From the NCBI RefSeq assembly GCF_051713825.1, contig NZ_JBIOQR010000001.1:2294001-2358000 (forward strand): a stretch of DNA of 64,000 nucleotides, written 5' to 3'. The translations under genes and the position numbers were made by a program. Positions 50,438 to 59,355 of the stretch are shown here, piece by piece. A model generated the notes under the pieces. That model did no database searches and had not been told where the DNA came from. It saw only the letters and a list, made by a program, of their open reading frames with translations. Within the stretch, counting starts at the first letter, position 1; the number at the start of each line of letters is the position of its first letter. The stretch comes from Enterococcus_K sp051713825. GTDB lineage: Bacteria; Bacillota; Bacilli; Lactobacillales; Enterococcaceae.

Positions 50438-51820
50438 TTAGTTGTCTATTTTCAATAATTTTTGTTTTAATCGGAGTCCTAAAAGAATCGTAATTACTGG
50501 GCACAATAATGGGAAAAACGCATAAGGTAAGTAAGATAAGGTGCTGACCTTTAGTGTTCCCATGATAAAGGTGCCACTGACGCCCCAAGGAACAATTGAA
50601 TTGACCGCAGCCCCAGCGTCAGCTAGTGTGCGCGTCAGATATTTTTTATCAATGTGTAGGCGTTCAAAAGAAGATTTGAAGGTCTCCCCTGGTAAAATGA
50701 TGGAGAGGTATTGTTCACCGACTAAGACATTAACCATGATTGAGCTTAGAGCTGTCAAGCCAATGAGTTTAGCGGAATTATTTACATAGCCTTTAATTTT
50801 CTCAATTAAGGTGGCAATGATTTCAAATTTGATCAATAATCCTCCTAACGCTAAGGCTAAGATAATTAAAGAAGCAGAATTGAGCATGCTTTCTATTCCA
50901 CCTCGTGACAAGAGTGTATCCACCCGTTTATCCCCTGTTGTAGAGACATATCCGCTCATTAAAATACTTGCTACTTTTTGTAAGTTTAATGAAGGGTTAT
51001 GGATGAATGCAAGGATGGTTGCAGTTGTCGAGCCTACTAGTAAAGTTGGGATAGCCGGCACTTTTTTCCAAGCAAAGAGGAACAAAACCGCCACTGGAAT
51101 CAAGGTGATCGGTGAAATCCAAAAGCCTTCTCGAAGGGTTGCGACCATCGCATCGACTGTTTTTAAATCAGCTGAAACGGATTGATGACCTAAAAAGACA
51201 TAACCAATAATTGAAAGAGCAAATGCTGGGACAACTGTCCACATCATGTTTTTAATATGTGCAAACAGGTCTACTTCACCAATTCCTGCAGCTAAATTGG
51301 TTGTATCTGAAAGTGGGGAAATATTATTTCCCAAGAAAGCGCCAGAAACAACTGCTCCGGCTGTCATTGCGTTGTCAAAGCCTAAAATATGCCCAATTCC
51401 TAGAAAAGCGATGCCCATAGTCGAAATGGTTGTAAACGAGCTTCCGACTGTGACGCCGACCAGACTACAAACAACAAAAACAGTGGGTAAAAAGAATCTC
51501 ACGGAAATAATTTTAAATCCGTAAACCATGATCGTTGGGATGGTTCCTGATAGAATCCAAGTGGCCACTAAGACACCAATCAATAAGAAGATGATAATAG
51601 GGATAATCCCAGGAGTAATTCCCGCTGTGATTCCTGCATGAATGTCATCCCAAGAAAAGTTTTTCCATTTGCCATAAAACAGCAGTAACATGAAGACAAA
51701 AAGCAAAGGAATATGTGGTGATAATTTTTGACCAATAATTAAAAAGCCTAAAATCGCTAAAAGAAGAAGTAAAATACTCAAACTTTCAGCAAAGGTTACT
51801 TTCGGTTTCTCTGGTTTCAT
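50438..51820 (-). CDS. nhaC: Na+/H+ antiporter, NhaC family
   Basis: The 460-residue protein has about 12 helices and matches NhaC: ITAGITPGIIPIIIFLLIGVLVATWILSGTIPTIM, GVTVGSSFTTISTMGIAFLGIG, GAFLGNNISPLSDTTNLAAG and AGAAVNSIVPWGVSGTFIMGTL near the end. An nhaC gene closes the tyrosine decarboxylase cluster in E. faecalis as well. It may help pH or sodium balance when tyrosine is exchanged for tyramine. AGGAGG supports the start. A copy-D repeat lies in front of it, so it may have separate control. Confidence 0.92.
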   Translation of the reverse strand: MKPEKPKVTFAESLSILLLLLAILGFLIIGQKLSPHIPLLFVFMLLLFYGKWKNFSWDDIHAGITAGITPGIIPIIIFLLIGVLVATWILSGTIPTIMVYGFKIISVRFFLPTVFVVCSLVGVTVGSSFTTISTMGIAFLGIGHILGFDNAMTAGAVVSGAFLGNNISPLSDTTNLAAGIGEVDLFAHIKNMMWTVVPAFALSIIGYVFLGHQSVSADLKTVDAMVATLREGFWISPITLIPVAVLFLFAWKKVPAIPTLLVGSTTATILAFIHNPSLNLQKVASILMSGYVSTTGDKRVDTLLSRGGIESMLNSASLIILALALGGLLIKFEIIATLIEKIKGYVNNSAKLIGLTALSSIMVNVLVGEQYLSIILPGETFKSSFERLHIDKKYLTRTLADAGAAVNSIVPWGVSGTFIMGTLKVSTLSYLPYAFFPLLCPVITILLGLRLKQKLLKIDN

Positions 51821-51839
51821 AATAAAAACCTCCTATAAA

Positions 51840-51935
51840 AAGACAGAAACTGAAGGAGTTGCTTCTGTGCCTACCGTTTATTCGAATACTCAGAGCCTGG
51901 GACATAACCTTTTGCGTTATGTCCCAGGCTCGCCT
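51840..51935. repeat. Modular intergenic repeat, copy D
   Basis: It holds the inverted module GGAGTTGCTTCTG...CCGTTTATTCGAAT and then a perfect 16-bp palindrome GAGCCTGGGACATAAC / GTTATGTCCCAGGCTC at 51894-51932. It lies between tyrP and nhaC, where it could act as a partial terminator. Confidence 0.8.
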
Positions 51936-52004
51936 CAGTTTCTAAAACGTCAAAAGAACAGATAAAGCCTCAGTTCTTTTCCAATTGTTTGACTAAAGCG
52001 ACGA

Positions 52005-53423
52005 TTATTTATCCTCTTCTTTTTGGACTTCTGTTAACCAGTCATCATGTTTGAAATGATGAATAATCAACGGAATAACGAACATCGCAAGGGTAATCAA
52101 ACCAACTAAAAGAGCATCGGTGATAGAGGTTGTTCCCAATGTGGCAAAAACAACAATTAAAATACCAATAATTAACATACAAGCAACTGCATAAGCTAAG
52201 CCGTTTCCAGATTTCCCAATGCGATAAGGACGAAGGGTTTCAGGCTGTGCTTTACGCAATTTGATGATAGCGACAGCGATTAATACATAGACAATACTGT
52301 AAATAATCGTTGTGGCATTGGTTAACGTTAAGAATACCGCATTGACATCATCCATTACGCCATAAAGCAAGGCAAATAAAGAGATAACAATCGATTGTGT
52401 CAAAACGACATTACGGGAAACGCCATATTTGTTTTCACGATGGAAACCAAATTTTGGTGGCAATAAGCCATCACGAGCGACTTGAATAATAGTTTTTGAA
52501 GGTCCTGTCACCCAAGCAGAGAGCTGTAAAAGAACCCCAATAAAGACCATGAAACTGAAGATATTTCCGATAATTGAAGGCAAGCCTAGAATGTCGCAAT
52601 AAATTAATATTGGTTGTGTAATATTTGAAAGCTCCATTTTATGGTCAGGAACGACATTAGCGACAAATAACGCATTAATGACATTTAATAAGACTAACCC
52701 AATTAATGAAATGAAGACCCCTTTTGTATAGTTTTTAGTGGCATCCTTTAAACGTGGAATATAAACAGAAGACATTTCAATTCCGACAAAGATAAATGAA
52801 ATCCCAGCCAGATATTTAAATGAGTCCATGTTTTCAAGGTTTGGCAGAACTTTTGACCAAGAGAAGGTGCCCAAATAGTCAGTTGTAACAAGCCCTACTT
52901 TGAAAAACGAAAGTAGTCCTAAAACAACCATGACTAGTACAGGAATATACACACCTAACCAAACACCAATGTTCCCGCCGACTTTTGCCATATCAAATTT
53001 TAAGTTTAGAATCGTAATAATCCAGTAGATAATCAAGATACATCCTAAAACAAACCAGTGATTGTTCCCTAGTTCAACGTTGCCAAATGTGTTCCCTAGT
53101 AATGGGCCTAAAGTTGAAGCAACCATTACCATTCCAGGAAACATTTGAACCCAGAGTAACCAAGCAACAACAAAGCCCCATTTGCTACCTAAGGCTGTTT
53201 TGACCCAAAGCTGGGGACCGCCTTCTTGAGGCAACATGGTCGATAACTCACCAGAAATAAGAGCAATAGGACCCGCGAAAAAGATAACAGCAAAAACAGT
53301 ATATGAGATTAACGTCCAACCGACCGAAGCTAGTGTTGGGATACTACGAACAGTGGCACAGAGCGCCATTGTGAGCCCAATAAAAGTGCCTAATTCTATT
53401 TTTTTAACTTGTTTTTTATCCAA
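52005..53423 (-). CDS. tyrP: Tyrosine/tyramine antiporter, APC family
   Basis: The 472-residue, 12-helix amino acid permease lies directly after the tyrosine decarboxylase gene. It shows APC motifs such as ISGELSTMLPQEGGPQLWVKTALG and FIFVGIEMSSVYIPRLKDATKNYTKG. In enterococci this transporter exchanges external tyrosine for internal tyramine. With the decarboxylase it consumes protons and makes membrane potential. It starts at TTG eight bases after AAGGAG. A 13-bp perfect hairpin sits between the two genes. Confidence 0.93.
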   Translation of the reverse strand: MDKKQVKKIELGTFIGLTMALCATVRSIPTLASVGWTLISYTVFAVIFFAGPIALISGELSTMLPQEGGPQLWVKTALGSKWGFVVAWLLWVQMFPGMVMVASTLGPLLGNTFGNVELGNNHWFVLGCILIIYWIITILNLKFDMAKVGGNIGVWLGVYIPVLVMVVLGLLSFFKVGLVTTDYLGTFSWSKVLPNLENMDSFKYLAGISFIFVGIEMSSVYIPRLKDATKNYTKGVFISLIGLVLLNVINALFVANVVPDHKMELSNITQPILIYCDILGLPSIIGNIFSFMVFIGVLLQLSAWVTGPSKTIIQVARDGLLPPKFGFHRENKYGVSRNVVLTQSIVISLFALLYGVMDDVNAVFLTLTNATTIIYSIVYVLIAVAIIKLRKAQPETLRPYRIGKSGNGLAYAVACMLIIGILIVVFATLGTTSITDALLVGLITLAMFVIPLIIHHFKHDDWLTEVQKEEDK

Positions 53424-53454
53424 TTTTTACACTCCTTATAAACTAAGATAAAGA

Positions 53455-53498
53455 GGCATGGACTTGCTGTTTGTTTCGAGAAAAGGCAAGTCCATGCC
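53455..53498. terminator. Hairpin between tdcA and tyrP
   Basis: GGCATGGACTTGC and GCAAGTCCATGCC form a perfect 13-bp stem with an 18-nt loop. T-runs are short, so it may reduce read-through to tyrP or protect the tdcA 3' end rather than fully stop transcription. Confidence 0.6.
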
Positions 53499-53560
53499 TT
53501 TTACCCAATGAATGTAGGACGTAACCCACTTGAGTTACCTCCCACACCTTAAGTTTTTAA

Positions 53561-55426
53561 TTATTTGCTTACGTTATAAATTTGTTCTAATTTTTCTTGT
53601 AACGCAGCTTTTATTTTTGGAGCGTATACGTCGAATTCTTCTTTGTTATTCATATAGGGTGTCATTACAGCGGCACGTAATACAGTAACTTTACCAGCAC
53701 GGTCCCATTCAGCATCACTAAAGCCTAGATTATTTACAAATTGTAATGGGCTATTGCCGTAATCTGGGATAGCAAAGTCCGTGTGAGAAGTAATAAATTC
53801 ATTGTTGTAGATATTGCCTTTCACATAAGATGCAAGGTCATAGACATCGTGGTTTAATTTGTTCATAGCTACTAAATCATCGTTGCCTTTTTCTTTGAAG
53901 ACATAGTCCACCATGTTAAAGTCAGGATGAGTTAATGTGTGTACTTCGATTTCTTTATCTCCGACTTTGAAGGATAAATCATTTAAGAAATCGTAGAAAT
54001 TGTGTGAGCCTTCGATTGAAGCCCCGATTAATTTACCGTAACCTGCTACATTCAGAGGTAAAACATGGTGAGCAGCCCAAACAGAAGCAGCTGTTGCGCC
54101 AGCTTTTGAACCTTCTAAAATGTAAGCCCCTAATAGCGCCGGAATATCGGCCCCTTTTTCAAATACGTAAGTCGCAAAGTAAGAAATAACGTCGCGCATA
54201 CGGATATCTTGGATAACAATTCCCCCAGCAGAATAAGGAATATAGCCCATTTTATGTGGGTCAATGGTCACTGATTCTGCCCGTTCGATTGCTTTATATG
54301 CATGATAAACATCTTCTGAAATGTGTTCTTTTTGTTGAGTAAAGACACCATATTCAGCGTGTACCTCTTGTAATTTTTCATAAGGGATGAATTGGTTGTT
54401 TTCGTCTAAGAAGATGGAACGACCATATCCACCGTAAGCCGCATCCACGTGAACATAGTAATAAATTCCGTCTTTGGCTAAGACATCTCTTAAGTCAATA
54501 ATTTTGTCAATACTATCAATGGCGCCTTCTTCTGTTGAACCAACGACACCGACAACCCCTAAAATAGGTGTTTTTTCTGCGGCTAAGTTACGAACAATTT
54601 TTTCAAGTTCGCTGATATCCATACGATAGTTGTGGTCAACAGGAACTGGGATGACTTGATCCAAACCGACACCAATGATATCGGCAGCTTTTAGCCAAGA
54701 ATAGTGTTTGGTTTGAGGAACAAGCCATTTACCTAGTTCTTGCAAATGTTTTCCGCTACGTGCAGAATGCGCTTTGATGGCATCGATGTCGTCTTCAGCA
54801 CTTTCCACTAAGTCCATAATTTCTTTTGTGGACATGTTTAATAGTTCCCAATCAGATTTTCCTGCGACTAATTCAGGTTTTACTTCCTTCATCGCAAATG
54901 GTAATGATTTAATATTGCGGGCATACCATAAACCTTCTAAGTTTGCTAAAGAACCATCAGCGACAATATGTCCCCAACCATTTTCATAACTCATTAAATG
55001 AGCAAATTCGTGCCCGACTTCTTCTTCCATTTGAGAAGTTGCTGGAGAAGATTCATAAGCAACATTGTTTCCATTCCATAGCATCGCGAAGTTGTACGCT
55101 AATAGAGAAGGCATTAGCGTTTCGGCATTCATATGGCCCCAATATCTACCCGCTGTATGCCATGGAACTGAATGTGTACGCATACGAGAAGAAATTTCAT
55201 TCAATACATCCTTCATGTGGTTTACAGTGTTCTTGTAACTTTCAGATGTGCGTTCTTGAGAAGAGATGACTGGCATATCTTGTGGCATATAGTTTTGACG
55301 CCATCCAAGATGTTCATCTACTAAGTCAACTAACAACTCCTTGTATAATTGACCGTTCTCAGCTTTGTCCCCAATGAATAGTGCATTAAGGTTCATTTCG
55401 CCTTTTGACATTTTTTCGTTTTTCAT
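53561..55426 (-). CDS. tdcA: Tyrosine decarboxylase
   Basis: The PLP-dependent group II decarboxylase converts tyrosine to tyramine and CO2. The 621-residue product follows enterococcal tyrosine decarboxylases almost residue by residue, with MNLNALFIGDKAENGQ, the substrate region SPATSQMEEEVGHEFAHLM, HVDAAYGGYGR and the PLP lysine in DPHKMGYIPYSAGG. The ATG used has AAGGAGG upstream and gives the known family start MKNEKMSKGEM; the frame extends 15 codons upstream without a site. It has its own leader between the tyrS terminator and this start. Activity raises cytosolic pH and supports acid resistance. Confidence 0.96.
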   Translation of the reverse strand: MKNEKMSKGEMNLNALFIGDKAENGQLYKELLVDLVDEHLGWRQNYMPQDMPVISSQERTSESYKNTVNHMKDVLNEISSRMRTHSVPWHTAGRYWGHMNAETLMPSLLAYNFAMLWNGNNVAYESSPATSQMEEEVGHEFAHLMSYENGWGHIVADGSLANLEGLWYARNIKSLPFAMKEVKPELVAGKSDWELLNMSTKEIMDLVESAEDDIDAIKAHSARSGKHLQELGKWLVPQTKHYSWLKAADIIGVGLDQVIPVPVDHNYRMDISELEKIVRNLAAEKTPILGVVGVVGSTEEGAIDSIDKIIDLRDVLAKDGIYYYVHVDAAYGGYGRSIFLDENNQFIPYEKLQEVHAEYGVFTQQKEHISEDVYHAYKAIERAESVTIDPHKMGYIPYSAGGIVIQDIRMRDVISYFATYVFEKGADIPALLGAYILEGSKAGATAASVWAAHHVLPLNVAGYGKLIGASIEGSHNFYDFLNDLSFKVGDKEIEVHTLTHPDFNMVDYVFKEKGNDDLVAMNKLNHDVYDLASYVKGNIYNNEFITSHTDFAIPDYGNSPLQFVNNLGFSDAEWDRAGKVTVLRAAVMTPYMNNKEEFDVYAPKIKAALQEKLEQIYNVSK

Positions 55427-55577
55427 ACGAAAATTCCTCCTTACAAATTTTTGTTGATTTAGATTTTGCATTCAAAACGTACACCTAAAATAACAATATG
55501 TAAAGCGATAGCTATAACACGACTACTCATTTTCTTCTCATTTTCTCATTTTTCAACAGTTCCATTATCAGAAAAAA

Positions 55578-55613
55578 GGAAGAGGGAATCTGCCGAAACA
55601 GATTCCCTCTTCC
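55578..55613 (-). terminator. Terminator after tyrS
   Basis: A perfect 15-bp stem GGAAGAGGGAATCTG / CAGATTCCCTCTTCC around a 6-nt loop is followed leftward by TTTTTT. It separates tyrS from tdcA transcription. Confidence 0.88.
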
Positions 55614-55712
55614 TTATGACATTAACGGTTCACGTATCCCCTATAAGGAGTTTTGGATTTTAACTTTACTCAAATAATCTTATGTCTTCTCTTCATGAGA
55701 TTATTAGAAACT

Positions 55713-56969
55713 TTAATCCACTACTTTTGCCAAAAAGTATTTTTTCTTCCCTTTGCGTACAACCACGAATTTTCCTTCGAAGTGTTGTGACGGCTCGATT
55801 GCAAAATCTAAATCGGTGATACGATCACCGTTAATGCTTATAGCTCCATTGCTCACATCTTCGCGAGCTTGTCGTTTAGATGGTTCGATTTTCGTATCAA
55901 CTAGCCACTCAACAATATTTTTTGTTTCACTAGAAACTTCAACTGTCGGCATGTGTTCGAACCCTTGCTCAATTTCCTCTATAGTTAAATCCTTGATGTT
56001 TCCTGAGAAAAGAGCTTCTGTAATCTTTTGTGCTTCACGTAATGCTTCTTCACTATGAACAAATGTTGTCACTTCTTCAGCTAAACGGCGTTGTGCTTCA
56101 CGTTTACCTGGGTCAGTTTCAACTTTTTTAGCTAATTCATCAATGGTTTCTTTATCTAAGAAGGTAAAGAATTTTAGGTATCTAACTACATCACGGTCAT
56201 CTTGGTTTAACCAGAATTGGTAGAATTCAAATGGAGAGGTTTTGTTTGGATCTAACCAAATCGCACCACCTGCTGTTTTCCCGAATTTTGTTCCGTCAGC
56301 TTTAAGCATCAAAGGAATTGTTAAACCAAACGCTTTTGCTTCAACGCCTTCTTTTTTACGAATTAAGTCTAAGCCAGCTGTGATGTTCCCCCACTGGTCG
56401 GCCCCACCAATTTGTAATTGTACGTCATGTTTTTTGTATAATTGTAAGAAGTCGATGGATTGTAGGATTTGGTAAGTGAATTCTGTAAATGAAATCCCCA
56501 CATCCAAACGGCTAGCTACGATATCTTTGGCTAACATCGTATTGACGTTAAAGTTTTTCCCGAAATCTCTAAGGAAATCAAGCAAAGTCAATTTTGATAA
56601 CCATTCGTAGTTATTTACCATAGTGACATTGGCATCTTTCCCAAATAATTTTTTCATTTGGTTAGAAAGACTATCGACATTGTGTTGAACAGTTTCCATC
56701 GTTTGTAATACACGTTCGGTTGTTCGGCCACTCGGATCACCGATTGTTCCTGTTCCTCCACCGATTAAGATATATGGATGATGTCCAGCCAACTGGAATC
56801 TTTTCATCATCATAAATGGGATCAAATGCCCGATATGCATACTGTCACCTGTTGGGTCAACCCCACAATAGAGTGAAATGCTCGTGCTTTCTGTAAGTTC
56901 GCGAAGACCTTCTTCGTTTGTTTGTTGATTGATTGCATCACGCCATGTTAATTCATCAATAATGTTCAT
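55713..56969 (-). CDS. tyrS: Tyrosyl-tRNA synthetase linked to the decarboxylase cluster
   Basis: The 418-residue class I synthetase has the HIGH motif in SMHIGHLIPF, the KFGKTAGG form of KMSKS, the tyrosine-binding QIGGADQWGN segment and a C-terminal S4-like RNA-binding domain (SKRQAREDVSNGAISINGDRI). It is the first gene of the tyrosine cluster, as in E. faecalis, where it is a second, tyrosine-responsive copy. The ATG lies after GGAGGG; a TTG five codons upstream overlaps that site. A T-box leader controls it, so expression rises when tRNA-Tyr is uncharged. Confidence 0.95.
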   Translation of the reverse strand: MNIIDELTWRDAINQQTNEEGLRELTESTSISLYCGVDPTGDSMHIGHLIPFMMMKRFQLAGHHPYILIGGGTGTIGDPSGRTTERVLQTMETVQHNVDSLSNQMKKLFGKDANVTMVNNYEWLSKLTLLDFLRDFGKNFNVNTMLAKDIVASRLDVGISFTEFTYQILQSIDFLQLYKKHDVQLQIGGADQWGNITAGLDLIRKKEGVEAKAFGLTIPLMLKADGTKFGKTAGGAIWLDPNKTSPFEFYQFWLNQDDRDVVRYLKFFTFLDKETIDELAKKVETDPGKREAQRRLAEEVTTFVHSEEALREAQKITEALFSGNIKDLTIEEIEQGFEHMPTVEVSSETKNIVEWLVDTKIEPSKRQAREDVSNGAISINGDRITDLDFAIEPSQHFEGKFVVVRKGKKKYFLAKVVD

Positions 56970-57057
56970 GTTCTCACCCTCCAAGTTATTTTTATTGAAA
57001 ACTAGTTCGAGGTTTGATCAAACTAGTTGGTTCACAAAGTTATAGAAAATAAAAAAA

Positions 57058-57297
57058 GTCCCTAAGCCGTTAGACTTAGGGACGATAATTATCGTGGTAC
57101 CACCCAAAATTTATACATAGAAATGTGTTGTCTTTTCTATATACCTCAAAACGAGTATCGCCGTTACACGTGTCTTAAAGACAAAAGCTCCAGAATGTAA
57201 TTCGATGAATAACTTGTGCTAGTTTCCAGCCCCACTAGCTCTCTATGACAGAGGTTATCTCTCTACTGCTTTTCTTTCATCGCTTGTTTATTAACTT
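57058..57297 (-). ncRNA. T-box leader of tyrS
   Basis: The leader holds the T-box sequence GGGTGGTACCACG (57093-57105, minus strand), an antiterminator region before it and a terminator hairpin GTCCCTAAG/CTTAGGGAC followed by TTTTTTT. A UAC triplet in ATTACATTC on the 3' side of stem I is the likely tyrosine specifier. Uncharged tRNA-Tyr would favour read-through into tyrS. Confidence 0.9.
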
Positions 57298-57303
57298 AAC
57301 CGT

Positions 57304-57332
57304 AGCATAGTACGTTTCGATTTCTTTGTCAA
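57304..57332 (-). promoter_or_regulatory. Promoter of the tyrS T-box transcript
   Basis: TTGACA (57327-57332) and TATGCT (57304-57309) are spaced 17 bp on the minus strand, seven bases before the start of the leader. Confidence 0.82.
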
Positions 57333-57975
57333 CACCAAAATGACAGTTTTTATTTATTCATTAAAAAAAAGCAGATATTTCGGTTTTTATGAGAAGATTT
57401 TAATTTTTCGACGAGAATAAAATAACAAAAAACTGATGATTAAAAATAACGAGAAAATATTATTTTTTAAACGTTAGACAATTCAGAATACTTTTGAAAT
57501 TGTATCAAATGTTCGAATTATTTAAATAATTTTGTTAATTATGAAAAAACAAGCGGAATTTTATTGATTTTGAAGTGAAATAATTTTTCTGAAATTCATT
57601 CTCAAAGAATTAGTTATGATTCATATAACAGAGTGATTATTTGTTTTGGCGGATTCTTAACGGCAACAAGCCTACCTGTTATCTCCTCTATGAAACTTCG
57701 ATGAAAATATCTGTTCTTCATTCAAAATGAATAAAAATAAAGATGATTTGCGACAGAACTGATTCGCTCAGTGGCTCTTCTATTATAAGAAGCTTTTTGA
57801 CGAGTTATTTTTTTGTCTACATTAGAGATTCGTTTTCTAATAAGAAGATTTTTCGTGAAAATTCAACCGATTGCGTAGGTGGATAGTTTTACTCTTTGGA
57901 ACAGAACTGATAAAATGAAGCGTAGAAAAGTGTTGGCCTGTCTCAATAGTGCCTATGTTCCAGGGGGAAATCGAA
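57333..57975. other. Long AT-rich intergenic stretch without a supported gene
   Basis: About 640 bp separate the tyrS promoter from a small membrane-protein gene. No ORF with a ribosome site, tRNA or clear repeat was found. The part from 57360 to 57600 is highly AT-rich. A promoter for the small gene should lie near its right end, but none stands out. Confidence 0.6.
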
Positions 57976-58143
57976 ATGATCGTTTTTGTGGTACCGTTTG
58001 TCTTATACTTCATTAGTATGATACTTATTATTCTTGCGATGTCTAAAGGAATTAGTTTGTTGCTGTATAGCTCTGTCTCTTTGCTTATTGGCGATATTAT
58101 TTTATTTTTTTTCATCGCCTACACCTTCTTTTATTATGTATAA
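57976..58143 (+). CDS. Small membrane protein of unknown function
   Basis: The 55-residue product, from an ATG eight bases after AGGGGG, consists almost only of two membrane helices (about 1-22 and 30-53) joined by SKGISLLLYSS. Charged residues are few: one Lys and one Asp. No family is recognised. A terminator follows within 25 bp, which supports a real transcript. It could be a hypothetical small membrane protein, or a toxin-like peptide, although no antitoxin RNA is evident. A start nine codons earlier would overlap the ribosome site. Confidence 0.45.
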   Translation: MIVFVVPFVLYFISMILIILAMSKGISLLLYSSVSLLIGDIILFFFIAYTFFYYV

Positions 58144-58166
58144 ACGAGTCCGCTCTAAATAGGCGT

Positions 58167-58205
58167 AACAAAAAAGCAATCAAATGAGGATTGCTTTTTT
58201 GTTAT
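58167..58205. terminator. Bidirectional terminator beside ddh
   Basis: AACAAAAAAGCAATC pairs with its near complement GATTGCTTTTTTGTT around a short loop. It lies between the small membrane gene and the convergent ddh gene. Confidence 0.85.
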
Positions 58206-58229
58206 CTTAACTTATCATGAGTGATGTGC

Positions 58230-59201
58230 TTATAATAATTCTTTTCTTAGGGTCGCGTCATCACTTGTTGACAGATATTTTGGTGCAATATCTAAGACAG
58301 TATACGCCCCAAATTTTTTTTCAGATGCCAAACGAGCACAAGCTCTGGCGTAAGCAACCAGTACACTAGCCGTAAATTCTGGATTACTATCTAAGGCTAG
58401 ATTGTATTCGATGACTTGGTTTGTTTGTTCAGAAGTTTGACCAATATGAAGAACCGTTCCGCCATGAGGCATTTTTTTATGGTTTTTAGTCAATTCATCT
58501 TGAGAAATGAAGTGAACTTCTGTATCATACTCTGCAAAATAGTTTGGCATAGAGACAATCTCTTCTTTTACAGCTTTGGCATCTGCACCCGCTTCAAGAA
58601 CCACAAAACATTCTCTAAAGTGCTTGTCACGCGTACTTAATTCCAGTAGATCCCCGGCTTTCAGTTTTTGAATCACTTCTGCGTTTGGAATCGTATATTG
58701 TGTGGCATCTGCTACGCCTTCGATTCGTCTCAGTGCATCAGAGTGTCCCTGACTAACCCCTTTCCCCCAAAATGTATACGTCTCTCCTTTAGGTAAAATG
58801 CTTTGCGCATACAAACGATTTAAGCTGAACAAACCTGGATCCCAACCAGTAGAAATAATCGAGACCGTTTGATGTTCTTTAGCTACTTTGTCTACGTTGG
58901 CAAAGTGCTCAGGAATCTTGGCATGCGTGTCAAAGCTGTCAATCGTATGAAACATTTTTGTGATTTCAGGTGTTTGCACAGGCAAGTCAGTCGCTGATCC
59001 ACCACACAAAATGCAGACATCAATCTCTTCTTTTTTATTCAGTAAGTCATCCATATGGTATGCTTTCGCGCCATACGTAGTCACTGTTTCAGGTGCTCTG
59101 CGGGTAAATACCCCAACTAAATCCATATCAGGAGCAAGTGTTAGTGCACGTTCGACACCACGTCCCAAATTTCCATAACCAATAATTGCAATTTTCGTCA
59201 T
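58230..59201 (-). CDS. ddh: meso-Diaminopimelate D-dehydrogenase
   Basis: The 323-residue enzyme makes meso-diaminopimelate from tetrahydrodipicolinate, ammonia and NADPH in one step, a shortcut in lysine and peptidoglycan-precursor synthesis. The NADPH loop IAIIGYGNLGRGVE is at 4-17. CGGSATDLPVQ, STGWDPGLFSLNR, WGKGVSQGHSDALRRIEGV and PHGGTVLH are diagnostic substrate-binding segments. It has no operon partner here. Enterococcal walls usually contain L-lysine, so the enzyme more likely serves lysine supply than wall diaminopimelate. Confidence 0.95.
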   Translation of the reverse strand: MTKIAIIGYGNLGRGVERALTLAPDMDLVGVFTRRAPETVTTYGAKAYHMDDLLNKKEEIDVCILCGGSATDLPVQTPEITKMFHTIDSFDTHAKIPEHFANVDKVAKEHQTVSIISTGWDPGLFSLNRLYAQSILPKGETYTFWGKGVSQGHSDALRRIEGVADATQYTIPNAEVIQKLKAGDLLELSTRDKHFRECFVVLEAGADAKAVKEEIVSMPNYFAEYDTEVHFISQDELTKNHKKMPHGGTVLHIGQTSEQTNQVIEYNLALDSNPEFTASVLVAYARACARLASEKKFGAYTVLDIAPKYLSTSDDATLRKELL

Positions 59202-59355
59202 TTATTTCACTCCCAAAATTTTATTGGTTCAATTATACTACATAACGTCAGAAATATGAGAAAAAATTCATTTAGTTTAAAAAAATAATCATAATTTGAT
59301 TTTTATTTAGGGATTCTGAAAGAAAAAGCTGTAATGCTGAACTCCTCTAGTTGTG

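Noticed and set aside
57837..58115. Minus-strand 92-codon frame opposite the small membrane gene
   Set aside because: Basic, low-complexity product without a ribosome site; the plus-strand frame has both a ribosome site and a terminator.
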